A stretch of 64,000 nucleotides of DNA from Eubacterium sp. (GCA_015655975.1 DVEP01000034.1:7793-71792), one strand, 5' to 3'; positions 51,507 through 63,440 are shown, counted from the stretch's first letter. Numbers and translations are program-made. Notes: generated by a model from the sequence alone, not told the origin.

Positions 51507-52320
51507 TTATTTTCCTCTTTCTGATATTTTCAGCCATCAAAACACCCTGTTTTTCAAAAAATGTGTCGTGCACTCTGACCATATCGGCGCCGCCTAAAAT
51601 TGCAGAAGTATCTGCCGCAATATTGCCGTATGTTCTCTGTTTCGGGTCGGGTTGGTTTGAGCCTTCGCCTATAACTCTCTTTCTTGAAGTTGCAAAAAGG
51701 AGAGGGAAACCTTCAATTTTATACTTTTCGACATTTGCTATAAGTTGAAAATCCTGCTCTCTTGTTTTATTGAAACCTATTCCCATATCGAAACAGATTT
51801 TTTCGTCTTCAATGCCGAATTTTCTTGTTTTTTCAAGTGATTTCTCAAAAAATTCTTTTACATCTTTAATAATGTCTTCTTTATCTTCTCCGCCGTTGTG
51901 CATTATTATCCACGCAGCGCCCGTTTCTTTGACCGTCCTGCACATTTCGTCGCTTACCTGTGCGCTTACATCATTTATGATATCTGCGCCGTTTAAAACG
52001 GCTTTTCTTGCAACATCGGGGTAATATGTATCCACCGAGATAATTGCGTCTGTTTTCTCACGCAGTCTCTTAATGACGGGCTCAAGTCTTTCCCACTCCT
52101 CGTCTGCCGAAACACTCTTGTGTCCGGGTCTTGTTGACTGAGCGCCCAAGTCAACGATTTCTGCGCCGTTTTCAATGTGTTCAAGTGCGTGTTCAACCGC
52201 CTTGTCGCAATTAAAATAGTCTCCTCCGTCGGAAAAACTGTCGGGTGTAATATTTACAATGCCCATCATAATTATTTTTTCGCCGTACTCTAATTCTTTG
52301 TCTTTGCATTTAAAAATCAT
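51499..52320 (-). CDS. folP: Dihydropteroate synthase
   Basis: 273 residues. IMMGIVNITPDSFSDGGDYF, IENGAEIVDLGAQSTRPG, IISVDTYYPDVA, IINDVSAQ and the late VRVHD are the pterin and pABA site segments. Joins pterin and p-aminobenzoate; the target of sulfonamides. Nine bases after folE. No resistance-type insertion is visible. Confidence 0.96.
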   Translation of the reverse strand: MIFKCKDKELEYGEKIIMMGIVNITPDSFSDGGDYFNCDKAVEHALEHIENGAEIVDLGAQSTRPGHKSVSADEEWERLEPVIKRLREKTDAIISVDTYYPDVARKAVLNGADIINDVSAQVSDEMCRTVKETGAAWIIMHNGGEDKEDIIKDVKEFFEKSLEKTRKFGIEDEKICFDMGIGFNKTREQDFQLIANVEKYKIEGFPLLFATSRKRVIGEGSNQPDPKQRTYGNIAADTSAILGGADMVRVHDTFFEKQGVLMAENIRKRKING

Positions 52321-52329
52321 TTTACTACC

Positions 52330-52887
52330 TCATCTGTTAAGTAAAGAAAGAACTTCCGCTCTGCTTTTTGCGTCTTTTTTCATACATCCTCTGAGCGCAG
52401 AAGTCTGCGTTTTTGAGCCTGCCGCCTTTGCTCCTCTGATTGTCATACAGGAATGCTCTGCCTCTATGATTACGGCAACGCCTTTAGGACTGAGATTTTC
52501 ATTCAAAAAGTCTGCAATATCGTGAGTCAGTCTTTCCTGCACCTGAGGTCTCTTTGCAAAATTGTCAACTATTCTTGCAAGTTTTGACAAACCGATGATT
52601 TTGTTGTCGCTCGGGATATACGCAATGTGTGCTTTGCCTACAAACGGAAGCAAATGGTGCTCGCACATTGATGCAAAAGGAATATCTCTGACAATTACCA
52701 TTTCATCGTTGCTTTTCTCGTCGAAAAACTTCAAGTGCTGTTCGGGACTTGAATTGAGCCCTGCAAAAATTTCCTCGTACATATTTGCAACTCTTTTCGG
52801 TGTTTCCAAAAGTCCGTTTCTGTCGGGGTCTTCGCCGATTGCTGTTAAAATTTCTCTGACTGCCTTTTCAATTCTTTCTTTATCCAT
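52330..52887 (-). CDS. folE: GTP cyclohydrolase I
   Basis: 185 residues. [54 protein letters not shown] (zinc Cys/His and catalytic His) and [11 protein letters not shown]. First step from GTP to dihydroneopterin triphosphate. The start at 52887 has GGAGA; seven codons upstream lie within the spacer. Follows the LCP-like gene by ten bases. Confidence 0.96.
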   Translation of the reverse strand: MDKERIEKAVREILTAIGEDPDRNGLLETPKRVANMYEEIFAGLNSSPEQHLKFFDEKSNDEMVIVRDIPFASMCEHHLLPFVGKAHIAYIPSDNKIIGLSKLARIVDNFAKRPQVQERLTHDIADFLNENLSPKGVAVIIEAEHSCMTIRGAKAAGSKTQTSALRGCMKKDAKSRAEVLSLLNR

Positions 52888-52897
52888 AAAAAGTCTC

Positions 52898-53815
52898 CTA
52901 TTTAACAAAGCAAGATTTTATTTTCTGCACCGACTCGTCGGTAAATCTGTTTTCACTTACGGAAAGTTCGGGATAGTAAACATTCATACTTGTTTGTTCC
53001 GAACAGATAACTGTCAGCGCATTTTCAAACGCCGTATAGTCCTTTACCGTCATATCTGTTTTTGCAATGTTTACTATTTCTGAAAAAATGCTTTGTCTTT
53101 CGTTAAAAAATTTCTCGTTGAAAAATTCATTCATACACGACACTGCAAAATTGTTTGCCGTCGTGTAGTCGTTTTTCAGTTCGCAATAGTATCTGAGAAG
53201 CCTCAAAGCCTTGCTGCCGCTCACTTTTTGCTCGCCCGACTTCATTCGCACCGTAAAACCGTCGTCGCCTTTCTTCTCATCTTTTATATTGTCCGTAAAA
53301 GCATATACGGGAGTGCCGAGTTCTTCAAACATTGTAACAAAATCTTTGTCGCCGAAACAAAAATAGTTGTCAAATTCAATTCCGAAAACTGCGCCGACTG
53401 CGTTTGCCACATTTGCAGGTCCGCCGTCGTCATAGAATTCGCTCATTGTACTGCCGTCGAGCAAAATATCTTTGCCGATAACAGACGCTTTATATGTTTT
53501 TGTGTCCATATCAAACTGCGCAAGCACCGCAAAGTGCACAATCGGTTCGTCGTCTGCCGTTTCTATTAAAATGAAGTTTGTCTTTCCCGACACTTCGGGC
53601 AGTTTTTCTATTTCGTCGCTTGTTGCAATTTTCAGTTCATCGGGACGAAAAAACTCTTTCAGGCTGAAATTGTATTTTACACCGAAAATAATCAAAAAAA
53701 CCAAAGTCATTGCCAAAATGACGCCGAGCGCACAAAATAAAAATTTCTGCTCCTTGTCGTTTTTCAAATTTGATTTCGGAATATATATACTTCCTCTGTT
53801 TTTAAAAATTTTCAT
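52898..53815 (-). CDS. Divergent LCP (LytR-CpsA-Psr)-like membrane protein
   Basis: 305 residues. A short basic cytoplasmic end, one membrane helix (about 24-46) and an external domain. The domain keeps the outline of LCP proteins: [37 protein letters not shown] (compare the family's GGP-x-tv-x-n-x-lG-i-x-i-D-y-Y), and [30 protein letters not shown] in place of the LNG-x-A-x-x-y-x-R segment with Arg and QQ. Key Arg residues that bind polyprenyl phosphate are not apparent, so catalysis is doubtful. LCP enzymes attach glycopolymers to peptidoglycan. It is the first gene of the folate operon, ten bases before folE; GGTGAG supports the start at 53815. Confidence 0.6.
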   Translation of the reverse strand: MKIFKNRGSIYIPKSNLKNDKEQKFLFCALGVILAMTLVFLIIFGVKYNFSLKEFFRPDELKIATSDEIEKLPEVSGKTNFILIETADDEPIVHFAVLAQFDMDTKTYKASVIGKDILLDGSTMSEFYDDGGPANVANAVGAVFGIEFDNYFCFGDKDFVTMFEELGTPVYAFTDNIKDEKKGDDGFTVRMKSGEQKVSGSKALRLLRYYCELKNDYTTANNFAVSCMNEFFNEKFFNERQSIFSEIVNIAKTDMTVKDYTAFENALTVICSEQTSMNVYYPELSVSENRFTDESVQKIKSCFVK

Positions 53816-53843
53816 TTTCTCACCAAATTCAATTAGTAAAACA

Positions 53844-53872
53844 AGTATATAATAATTTTTTTTATTTATCAA
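53844..53872 (-). promoter_or_regulatory. Promoter of the LCP-folate operon
   Basis: Minus strand TTGATA, 17 bp, TATACT, 29 bp upstream of the start codon. Confidence 0.7.
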
Positions 53873-53968
53873 CCGTCATATTAAATATATTAAAAAGTTA
53901 TTTTCACGCATTTGTAAACATTTTTTTAATATTTCTCATTTTGAAAGCCTTTTGATACTATTTTTCAT

Positions 53969-54001
53969 GCCTTTTTTCTTATATTATGAGAGGCTTTTTT
54001 T
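53969..54001 (+). terminator. Terminator-like hairpin without an upstream gene
   Basis: GCCTTTT / GAGAGGC (two G-T pairs) followed by seven T, pointing towards dnaA, with no plus-strand gene before it. Confidence 0.4.
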
Positions 54002-54152
54002 GTGTTTGAAATGAATTAAACAAAATGAAAACAAAGTATCTTGATTTAAACCCGACTTAAAGATTTTAATTTGCTTATATTTACTGCGATATATATATGT
54101 TTCGGTATTATATATTAATTAATATATTAATATATCTTATTAATATTAATAC

Positions 54153-54182
54153 TTGATTTATATATATATTTCATAGTATAAT
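54153..54182 (+). promoter_or_regulatory. Promoter for dnaA
   Basis: TTGATT, 18 bp, TATAAT, about 86 bp before the start codon. Confidence 0.6.
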
Positions 54183-54268
54183 ATAACATATTTATACTGT
54201 ATGATACATTGTTAAATGAACACTGAAGTTTCTCGAAAAATAAAGAAAACCGAAGAAAAGGAGAATAA

Positions 54269-55618
54269 ATGGATTCTTTAAAAGAAATTTGGATTTGCGT
54301 TTTAAACGAAATGAAAAAAGAAGTGGCTCAGGTCGCTTTCGGACTTTGGATTGAGCCTATCAAACTTGTCAGCTTTGACAACGGAATTATCACGCTCGAG
54401 TGTGAAAACGAGTTTAAAAAGAAAATTGTAAGGGAAAACGAGTACGCAGTAAAGTTTGAAAAGATTTTCAAAGAAATTCTGGGTTTTGATGTAGAAATAG
54501 TTTACACCTGCCCCGAAGAAGTCATTTCGGACAGCAGTTCATCCGAAAAAGAAAAAAAGGCTCAGCCCGACGAGTTCAGAAACAACTACTACACTTTTGA
54601 CAACTTCATTGTCGGTCCGTCAAACAGGTTTGCGTACGCAGCCGCAAAAGCAGTAGCGAGCGACCCGGGCGGAAGACTCAACAGTGAAAACAACTACAAC
54701 CCGCTTTTCATTTACGGTCCGTCGGGTCTCGGCAAAACTCATATTCTGAAAGCTATCTGCTACGAAGTTGAAAAACAATTTCCCGCTATGAATGTTTTGT
54801 ATATCAGCAGTGAAGACTACACCAACGAGTTTATCAATGCCGTTACAACAAAAAGAACGGAAGAGTTCAGAAACAAGTACAGAAATAATATAGATGTCAT
54901 TCTCATAGACGATATTCAGTTCATTGCCACAAAGCAATCGACAGAAGAAGAATTTTTCCATATGTTCAATACATTTGTAGAAAACGGCAAACAGGTTGTT
55001 TTGACTTCCGACCGTCCGCCGAAAGAAATTCAAAGTCTTGAAGAGAGACTGAAAACAAGATTTGAGTGGGGAATTTTGGCAGATGTTCAGCCTCCCGAGT
55101 ATGAAACAAGGTGCGCCATCATCAAAAAAAGAGCAGAGTATCTCAATTTTGAAATACCCGACGATGTTGTGTCCTACATAGCCGACAAAATCAAAGCAAA
55201 CATTCGTCAGCTTGAGGGTATGGTAAACAAACTCCAGGCGCTCACGAATATGACAGGTCAAACGCCGAGTCTTTCAATGGCTCAAAAAATCATTAAAGAT
55301 GTTGTAGAGGTTTCTCAGCCTTTGCCCGTTACGGTCAACAGAATAATTGAAGAGGTTTCAAGGACAACAGGCGTAACGATAGAAGAAATTTACGACAAGC
55401 GCCAGACTGCAAGAATTTCAAAAACAAGAAAGATTTGCTACTACATCATTCGTGAAGTAACAAATATGAGCTACGAAAATATCGGAGCGGAGTTCAAAAA
55501 GCACCACTCCACAGTAATGACAAGTATCAGAGATATTGAAAAAATGATGAAAGACGATTCTAAACTTGCCCGTCAAATCAACGACATCATCACAAATATC
55601 AAGGACGAAACGAACTGA
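54269..55618 (+). CDS. dnaA: Chromosomal replication initiator DnaA
   Basis: 449 residues, all four domains. Domain I (1-85), linker II (about 86-105, Ser/Glu/Lys-rich), AAA+ domain III with Walker A GPSGLGKTH from about residue 150, Walker B VILIDDIQFI and sensor LTSDRPP; domain IV DNA-binding part with IYDKRQTARISKTRKICYYIIRE and EFKKHHSTVMTSI. It binds DnaA boxes and opens the origin. AAAAGGAG ribosome site. dnaN follows after a 227-bp spacer. Confidence 0.98.
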   Translation: MDSLKEIWICVLNEMKKEVAQVAFGLWIEPIKLVSFDNGIITLECENEFKKKIVRENEYAVKFEKIFKEILGFDVEIVYTCPEEVISDSSSSEKEKKAQPDEFRNNYYTFDNFIVGPSNRFAYAAAKAVASDPGGRLNSENNYNPLFIYGPSGLGKTHILKAICYEVEKQFPAMNVLYISSEDYTNEFINAVTTKRTEEFRNKYRNNIDVILIDDIQFIATKQSTEEEFFHMFNTFVENGKQVVLTSDRPPKEIQSLEERLKTRFEWGILADVQPPEYETRCAIIKKRAEYLNFEIPDDVVSYIADKIKANIRQLEGMVNKLQALTNMTGQTPSLSMAQKIIKDVVEVSQPLPVTVNRIIEEVSRTTGVTIEEIYDKRQTARISKTRKICYYIIREVTNMSYENIGAEFKKHHSTVMTSIRDIEKMMKDDSKLARQINDIITNIKDETN

Positions 55619-55845
55619 TTTTTTTCCACAAGTTTTTCCTTTTTCAACAGTTGAACTTTCAACATAGGTGTTGAAGAAATTTTAACTTTCATCATTTCAA
55701 CTTTTTTCCAACAATTTTTGTTTGAAAATTTTTAGGGGCAAAATGCAGGCAGGACAACGATTTTCAAAATTTTGCACATTTTCCGCACCCCCTACTATTA
55801 CTACTGAAAGAGAATAATGAAATATTGACAACAGGAGGGTAAAAT
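55619..55845. other. dnaA-dnaN spacer with inverted repeats, candidate origin part
   Basis: Holds TTTTCCACA (55622-55630, one mismatch to the DnaA box), the inverted repeats TTCAACAGTTGAA (55643-55655) and TTCAACATAGGTGTTGAA (55658-55675), and a further TTTCAAC. In B. subtilis part of oriC lies in this spacer. Assignment as oriC is inference. Confidence 0.45.
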
Positions 55846-56958
55846 ATGATTTTTACGGTAAATACTTCTCAACTGAACAAAGCGTGTTCAAATGTTATGA
55901 GAGCAGTTTCTGTTAAAGGCGCAATTCCTACAATAGAGGGCATACTCATTGAGTGCGACGACAACAGCGTAAGTCTTACCGGCTACGATTTTGAGTTCGG
56001 AATGAACACAACCGTTGACGCGACTGTAAAAGAGGGCGGTTCTATTGTAATCAACGCTAAAATGCTTTGTGAAATCATCAGAAAACTCGAGGCAGATACG
56101 GTTACATTTGAAATCAACGGCGTTTCGGCAGTCATCAAAAGCGGTTCTGCCGTTTACAATGTTACGGGTATCAACGCTTCCGAATATCCCGAACTTCCGT
56201 CCGTATCGGGAGGCTATCCGTTGTTTTTGAACAGCAATATGCTTCGCAGTATGGTTGAACAGACAATATATGCAGTTGCAGACGACGACAACCCTATTCC
56301 TGTTTATAAAGGAATTAAATTTGAAATGAGCGAAAACACTTTGCGTCTTATCGGTGTAAACGGCGTTCATTTCGCTATGAGAACAGAAACAGTTAAATAT
56401 GACGGCGACGACCTTTCTTTCATTGTTCCGAAAAAGACAATCAAAGAAGTTATCAAACTTATGGGCGACGAAAAAGACAAAGACATTTCTTTGTCGGTAG
56501 GCAAACGCCATATTGTTTTTGAGATAGACAACTACAGTCTTATTTCGAGACTTTTGGACGGCAAATTTATAGACTACAATGCCGTAATTCCGAAAACAGT
56601 AAATACAACAGTTCTTTTGAACACGAACGAGGCCATCAGGTGTATTGAAAGAATGAAACCTGTCATTGAAGAGGACAGAAAAAACCCTGTAAGGTGTCTG
56701 TTTGACGGAAATGAAATGAGAATTTCGACCGTTTCTTCACTCGGCAGAGTAGTTGACTATATGCCTGTGAACTGCGCAGGCGAAAGAATTGAAATAGGCT
56801 TCAATTCAAGATATTTATTAGAAGCGCTCAGAGCGTCCGACACAGACCAGGTAAAAGTCGAACTCACATCTCCCGTTACCGCTGCAAAAATTTTGCCGTT
56901 GAACGGAGACAACTTCCTTTTCCTTGTTTTACCTATGAGGTTAAAAAATGAAAACTAA
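55846..56958 (+). CDS. dnaN: DNA polymerase III sliding clamp (beta subunit)
   Basis: 370 residues, three clamp domains: FTVNTSQLNKACSNVMRAVSVKGAIPTIEGILIE at the start, EYPELPSVSG mid-way, and the end LPLNGDNFLFLVLPMRL containing the conserved VLPMR. Holds the polymerase on DNA. AGGAGGG ribosome site. Overlaps the next gene by 11 bases. Confidence 0.97.
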   Translation: MIFTVNTSQLNKACSNVMRAVSVKGAIPTIEGILIECDDNSVSLTGYDFEFGMNTTVDATVKEGGSIVINAKMLCEIIRKLEADTVTFEINGVSAVIKSGSAVYNVTGINASEYPELPSVSGGYPLFLNSNMLRSMVEQTIYAVADDDNPIPVYKGIKFEMSENTLRLIGVNGVHFAMRTETVKYDGDDLSFIVPKKTIKEVIKLMGDEKDKDISLSVGKRHIVFEIDNYSLISRLLDGKFIDYNAVIPKTVNTTVLLNTNEAIRCIERMKPVIEEDRKNPVRCLFDGNEMRISTVSSLGRVVDYMPVNCAGERIEIGFNSRYLLEALRASDTDQVKVELTSPVTAAKILPLNGDNFLFLVLPMRLKNEN

Positions 56959-57214
56959 AACAGTAAAGCTTAAAGCAAAAGTTGCAGAAAACAAAAAAGA
57001 AACAATATATATTTCCACCGATTTTATCCGTCTTGATTCACTTTTAAAGTTTGAGGGCATTGCAGAAACAGGCGGTGTTGCTAAAATGATGATTTTTGAC
57101 GGAGAAATCAAAGTAAACGGAGAAGTATGTACTGCACGCGGCAGAAAAGTTAAAGTCGGCGACATTGTTACTGCTTTTCACACCGATTATGAAATAAAAA
57201 ATGAAGTTCGTTAA
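56948..57214 (+). CDS. yaaA: S4-domain RNA-binding protein YaaA
   Basis: 88 residues. S4-like core: IRLDSLLKFEGIAETGGVAKMMIFDGEIKVNGEVCTARGRKVKVGDIV. The usual small S4 gene between dnaN and recF in Firmicutes; it probably binds ribosomal or tRNA-like RNA, exact role unknown. Overlaps dnaN by 11 and recF by 14 bases, so all three are translationally coupled. Confidence 0.93.
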   Translation: MKTKTVKLKAKVAENKKETIYISTDFIRLDSLLKFEGIAETGGVAKMMIFDGEIKVNGEVCTARGRKVKVGDIVTAFHTDYEIKNEVR

Positions 57215-58292
57215 CGCAGAATTTGAAAATTTCAGAAACTTTGAAAAAGAATTTTTTGAGTTTGAAGATATAAATATCATTTACGGCGACAATGCAAACG
57301 GCAAAACAAACTTGATAGAGGGTTTGTACCTTTTTACAGGTGCAAAAAGTTTTCGCGGTGCAAAAGACAGTGAACTGATAAAATTCGGCGCAGAAAAAAG
57401 CAGTATAAAGTGCAGTTTTTTCGGAGCAGAGAGAGAACAGACGGCGCAAATAGACTTTGCCGACAAAAAAACGGCTTATTTGAACGAAATTAAAAAGAAA
57501 AGTGTATCTGAACTCGGAGAAGAAATAAAAGCCGTAGTTTTTTCACCCGACTATATGAGCCTCATCAAAGACGGGCCGAGCGAAAGACGGCGCTTTATTG
57601 ACAACGCTCTTTACCAAATCAAACCAAAGTACAAATTGCTTGTCAAAGAGTACAATCGTTGTCTTTTACAAAGAAACAAACTTTTAAAAGACTGCCGTGA
57701 AAACAACGGCGCACGGCAAATGCTTTTCATTTGGAACGAGGGTCTTGCAAAGTACGGCGCAAAAATTATTTTTCAAAGAAAAAAGTATATTGAAAAAATT
57801 ACGCCAGTTTTCAGCGATATTTTTGCTGGCATTTCAAACGGCAGAGAAAAAGCGGAGATTTTACTCGACACGGGTTTTGAAATTTTAAGTGATGATGTAA
57901 AAGAAATTGAAAATTCTCTTTTGACTTTGCTTGAAAAAAGTGAAAACGACGATATAAAAACAAAAACTACAAGCGTCGGACCGCACAGAAACGACCTTGA
58001 GATTAAAATTAACGTCAAAAATGCCAGAACTTTTGCCAGTCAGGGACAACAGAGAAGCGCAGTTATTGCGCTGAAACTTTCCGAAGCGTCGCTTCTTGAA
58101 GAAATGAGCGGAGTCAAACCGATCGCTTTGCTTGACGATGTAATGAGCGAACTTGATGACGGCAGACAAAAGTATGTTTTAAATAAGATTAAAGACTATC
58201 AGATTTTTATCACTTGCTGTGATGAAAACACGGTGTCTAAACTTGTTGACGGCAAAAAAATATTTGTTCAATCCGGAACTGTGCTACGGTAA
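57201..58292 (+). CDS. recF: DNA replication and repair protein RecF
   Basis: 363 residues. SMC-like ATPase: Walker A YGDNANGKTN, VVFSPDYMSLIKDGPSERRRFID, signature FASQGQQRSAVIALKLSEA and Walker B PIALLDDVMSELDDGRQ. It loads RecA at gaps together with RecO and RecR. Overlaps yaaA by 14 bases. Ends 201 bp before remB; that spacer has an 8-bp inverted repeat TTGTATCG / CGATACAA (58297-58352). Confidence 0.96.
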   Translation: MKFVNAEFENFRNFEKEFFEFEDINIIYGDNANGKTNLIEGLYLFTGAKSFRGAKDSELIKFGAEKSSIKCSFFGAEREQTAQIDFADKKTAYLNEIKKKSVSELGEEIKAVVFSPDYMSLIKDGPSERRRFIDNALYQIKPKYKLLVKEYNRCLLQRNKLLKDCRENNGARQMLFIWNEGLAKYGAKIIFQRKKYIEKITPVFSDIFAGISNGREKAEILLDTGFEILSDDVKEIENSLLTLLEKSENDDIKTKTTSVGPHRNDLEIKINVKNARTFASQGQQRSAVIALKLSEASLLEEMSGVKPIALLDDVMSELDDGRQKYVLNKIKDYQIFITCCDENTVSKLVDGKKIFVQSGTVLR

Positions 58293-58493
58293 ACAGTTGT
58301 ATCGTTTCACGGAACAGACGCAAAAAACAAAAAAGTTTTTAATTCGATACAAAAGTGTATTACGAAAAAAACTTCAGCGTTTTACGAAACAATTAAAAAA
58401 TAAAAATTTTAATTTATAATTTTCTGCTGAGAAATAATAATTATTTAAAAATTAACTTATTAAATTATATAAAATTTAAACGGAGCAAAGAAA

Positions 58494-58745
58494 ATGTACC
58501 TTTTTTTAGGCGAAGACACGGCAAAAATCAGCAACAAAATCATCGGCATTTTTGATATGGACACATCGACTGTAAACAAAGCGACGAGAGATTTTTTGAA
58601 CAACGCCGAAAAAACAAAAAAGGTAAAGTATGTTAACTATGAGCTTCCGAAATCTTTTGTCGTAACGGACGATTTTGTATATATCAGCCCCGTAAACACT
58701 TCGACACTTTTAAAAAGGGCGAAAGAGAACGGCAAAAAGAAATAA
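58494..58745 (+). CDS. remB: Extracellular matrix regulator RemB (DUF370)
   Basis: 83 residues: MYLFLGEDTAKISNKIIGIFDMDTSTVNKATRDFL and VTDDFVYISPVNTSTLLKRA. Matches the YaaB/RemB family found between recF and gyrB in Firmicutes. B. subtilis RemA/RemB affect biofilm matrix expression; the related RemA binds DNA, RemB less clearly. Conserved neighbourhood supports the call. Confidence 0.9.
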   Translation: MYLFLGEDTAKISNKIIGIFDMDTSTVNKATRDFLNNAEKTKKVKYVNYELPKSFVVTDDFVYISPVNTSTLLKRAKENGKKK

Positions 58746-58800
58746 AAAATGAAAAAAGTCAAAGAACTACCGAACATTTGTTCAAAAGGAGTATTTATAG

Positions 58801-60747
<1,947 letters not shown>

Positions 60748-60771
60748 TAAAGAACGGGAGGTAAAAAGTTT

Positions 60772-63330
60772 ATGGATTTTAAAAAGAACGACAAAGAAAG
60801 TATTAAAAATACAAATATAGACTATTCAAATCAAAAAATTGTAGATGTAGAAATCAGTAAAGAAGTGCGAAAAGCATTTTTGGACTATTCTATGAGCGTT
60901 ATAGTTGCCCGTGCTTTGCCCGATGTTCGCGACGGTTTGAAGCCCGTTCACAGAAGAATACTCTACACAATGTTTGAAAACAATCTTTACCCCGAGTCTG
61001 CGTACCGTAAGTGTGCCGATACAGTCGGTGCCGTACTCGGTAGATACCATCCGCACGGCGACGCATCTGTTTATGACGCTATGGTGCGACTTGCTCAAAA
61101 CTTTTCTATGAGATACACTCTCGTTGACGGACACGGAAACTTCGGTTCGATAGACGGCGACCCTGCCGCTGCATACCGTTACACAGAGTCGAGAATGAGC
61201 AAAATCAGTATGAAAATGCTGACAGATATAGATAAAGACACGGTAGATTTTGTGCCGAACTACGACGACCGTCTTAAAGAGCCGTCTGTTTTGCCTGTAA
61301 GATACCCAAACTTGCTTGTAAACGGTTCGACAGGTATCGCAGTAGGTATGGCTACAAACATTCCGCCGCACAATCTTCGAGAAGTTGTTGACGCAATGAG
61401 TTATCTTATTGACAACCCCGATGCCGAACTTCCCGAATTGATGAACTATATTAAAGGCCCCGACTTCCCGACATCAGGCATCATTATGGGTACAAAAGGT
61501 ATCAAAGAGGCTTACGCAACAGGTCGCGGAAAGATTTATGTCAGGGCAAGAGCTGAAATTCAGGAAGTTAAAAATGACAGATATGAAATTGTTGTAAGCG
61601 AATTGCCATATACCGTAAATAAAGCAAAACTTATCACAAGTATTGCCGACCTTGTCAAAGACAAGCGTCTTGAGGGCATTTCCGACATTAAAGACTACTC
61701 AAACAAAAAGGGTATTCATATTGAAATCACGGTCAAAAGAGATGCAAACCCGCAGGTTGTACTTAACAATCTCTACAAACTCACTCAAATGCAGACAACT
61801 TTCGGTGTAATTATGCTTGCGCTTGTAGGCGGTGTGCCAAAGGTACTTACGCTTAAACAAATGCTCGAAAATTACATTGACTTCCAAAAAGAAATCATCA
61901 CAAGACGAACACAGTTCAACTTAAACAAGGCACAAAAAAGAGCGCATATACTTGAAGGTCTTAAAAGAGCAGTTGACATTGTTGACGATATTATCGCAAC
62001 AATTCGTGCTTGTAAAGGCGGTCAGTCAGAAGCAAAAACTGCCATTATGGAAAAGTTTGATTTTGACGAACCGCAGGCTGCTGCAATCGTTGCTTTTCGT
62101 TTAGGACAACTTGCAGGTCTTGAAATACTTAAAATTGTAAATGAACTTGACGAATTGAAAGTGAAAATCGCAGACTATCTCGATATTCTTTCTAATGAAA
62201 ACAGAGTAAAAGAAATTATTAAAACAGAAACAAGAGAAGTTGCCGACAAATTCGGCGACGAGAGAAGAACAGAAATTCAGGCAGTTTCGGGCGCAGTTGA
62301 CGACGAAGACCTCATTCCTGTTGAAGAGTGTATGCTCACACTTACCGATAAAGGCTATATGAAACGCCAGACAATCGACACTTACAGAAGTCAAAACAGA
62401 GGCGGTCGCGGCATAAGCGGTATGACAAGGCGTGAAGAGGACTTTGCAAAGACAATGTTCACTTGCTCAACACACGATTTTATAATGCTTTTCACAAATA
62501 TGGGAAAAGTGTTTAAACTCAAAGGCTATGAAATTCCGTCGGGCTCAAGAACAAGCAAAGGTACAAATGTTGTAAATCTTTTACCGCTTGAAAAAGGCGA
62601 AAATGTTTCTGCAATGGTGCGTTTGCCGAAAGACGAAGAAGATAAATACCTTTGTATGGTTACGAAAAACGGTATCATCAAGCGTACGGCGCTCGACAAG
62701 TACAACAATGTCAGAAAAAACGGTATCATTGCCATTTGTCTTGACGACGGCGACGAACTTGCGTGGGTAAAAATTACTGACGGTACCAAAAAACTTGTTG
62801 TTGCAACAAACAACGGTATGAGTATCTGTTTCGACGAAAACGACGCAAGACCTATCGGCAGAACTGCAAGGGGTGTTAAAGCTATTCAGCTTGCAGAAGA
62901 CGATTTTGTAGTAGGTTTTGCTACAAGCGAAGAAGGTTACTCTTTGCTGACCGTTTCGGAAACAGGTTTCGGCAGAAAAAGTTCGTTTGATGACTATCGT
63001 GTTCAGTCGAGAGGCGGTAAGGGTCTTATTAACTACAAAACCGAGAAAAACGGAAAAGTTGCTATGATTGGCGCCGTTTGTGATGACAACGATGTGCTGA
63101 TGATTTCTTCCGACGGTATTGTTATACGAATTCCTGCTGAGCAAATTTCAACTTTCAACCGTCCGTCAAAAGGCGTTAAAGTAATGAACATTAACGAAGG
63201 CGAAAAGGTTGTAACTATCGGCGTTGTTGACAGACTTGACGACGAAGAAAATGACGAAGAAAACGCCGAAGTTTCCGAAAACGCAGTTGAAAATACACAG
63301 GAAAATACAGCAGAAACAACACAGGAATGA
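60772..63330 (+). CDS. gyrA: DNA gyrase subunit A
   Basis: 852 residues. N-terminal breakage-reunion domain: [41 protein letters not shown] (93-109), and catalytic Tyr137 in [11 protein letters not shown]-terminal beta-pinwheel with the GyrA-box-like [12 protein letters not shown]. The tail (about 825-852) is Glu/Asp/Asn-rich. The residue equivalent to E. coli Ser83 is Ala98, next to Ser99; Asp102 matches Asp87. GGGAGGT ribosome site. Terminator downstream. Confidence 0.98.
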   Translation: MDFKKNDKESIKNTNIDYSNQKIVDVEISKEVRKAFLDYSMSVIVARALPDVRDGLKPVHRRILYTMFENNLYPESAYRKCADTVGAVLGRYHPHGDASVYDAMVRLAQNFSMRYTLVDGHGNFGSIDGDPAAAYRYTESRMSKISMKMLTDIDKDTVDFVPNYDDRLKEPSVLPVRYPNLLVNGSTGIAVGMATNIPPHNLREVVDAMSYLIDNPDAELPELMNYIKGPDFPTSGIIMGTKGIKEAYATGRGKIYVRARAEIQEVKNDRYEIVVSELPYTVNKAKLITSIADLVKDKRLEGISDIKDYSNKKGIHIEITVKRDANPQVVLNNLYKLTQMQTTFGVIMLALVGGVPKVLTLKQMLENYIDFQKEIITRRTQFNLNKAQKRAHILEGLKRAVDIVDDIIATIRACKGGQSEAKTAIMEKFDFDEPQAAAIVAFRLGQLAGLEILKIVNELDELKVKIADYLDILSNENRVKEIIKTETREVADKFGDERRTEIQAVSGAVDDEDLIPVEECMLTLTDKGYMKRQTIDTYRSQNRGGRGISGMTRREEDFAKTMFTCSTHDFIMLFTNMGKVFKLKGYEIPSGSRTSKGTNVVNLLPLEKGENVSAMVRLPKDEEDKYLCMVTKNGIIKRTALDKYNNVRKNGIIAICLDDGDELAWVKITDGTKKLVVATNNGMSICFDENDARPIGRTARGVKAIQLAEDDFVVGFATSEEGYSLLTVSETGFGRKSSFDDYRVQSRGGKGLINYKTEKNGKVAMIGAVCDDNDVLMISSDGIVIRIPAEQISTFNRPSKGVKVMNINEGEKVVTIGVVDRLDDEENDEENAEVSENAVENTQENTAETTQE

Positions 63331-63397
63331 TTTTGATACAATTTAATTACAAATAAAAAAGTTAAATTATATTGTAAATAATCACAAAATAAATATT

Positions 63398-63440
63398 AAA
63401 ATGCCGATATACACAAGAGTTTGTATTTCGGCATTTTTCT
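63398..63440 (+). terminator. Terminator of gyrBA
   Basis: AAAATGCCGA / TCGGCATTTT stem with inner TATAC/GTAT and T tail, ending just before the next gene's ribosome site. Confidence 0.85.

Larger units (their letters stand above)
53873..54268. other. AT-rich upstream region of dnaA
   Basis: About 450 bp lie between the divergent LCP and dnaA genes. 54100-54200 is almost pure A/T with runs such as TATTAATTAATATATTAA, a possible DNA-unwinding element. No perfect DnaA box (TTATCCACA or reverse) was found on either strand. It also holds a hairpin with T run (53969-54001) and the dnaA promoter. Confidence 0.5.

Noticed and set aside
58297..58320. parS-like sequence GTTTCACGGAACAG in the recF-remB spacer
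   Set aside because: It cannot be aligned to the 16-bp palindrome without a gap and lacks the second arm.
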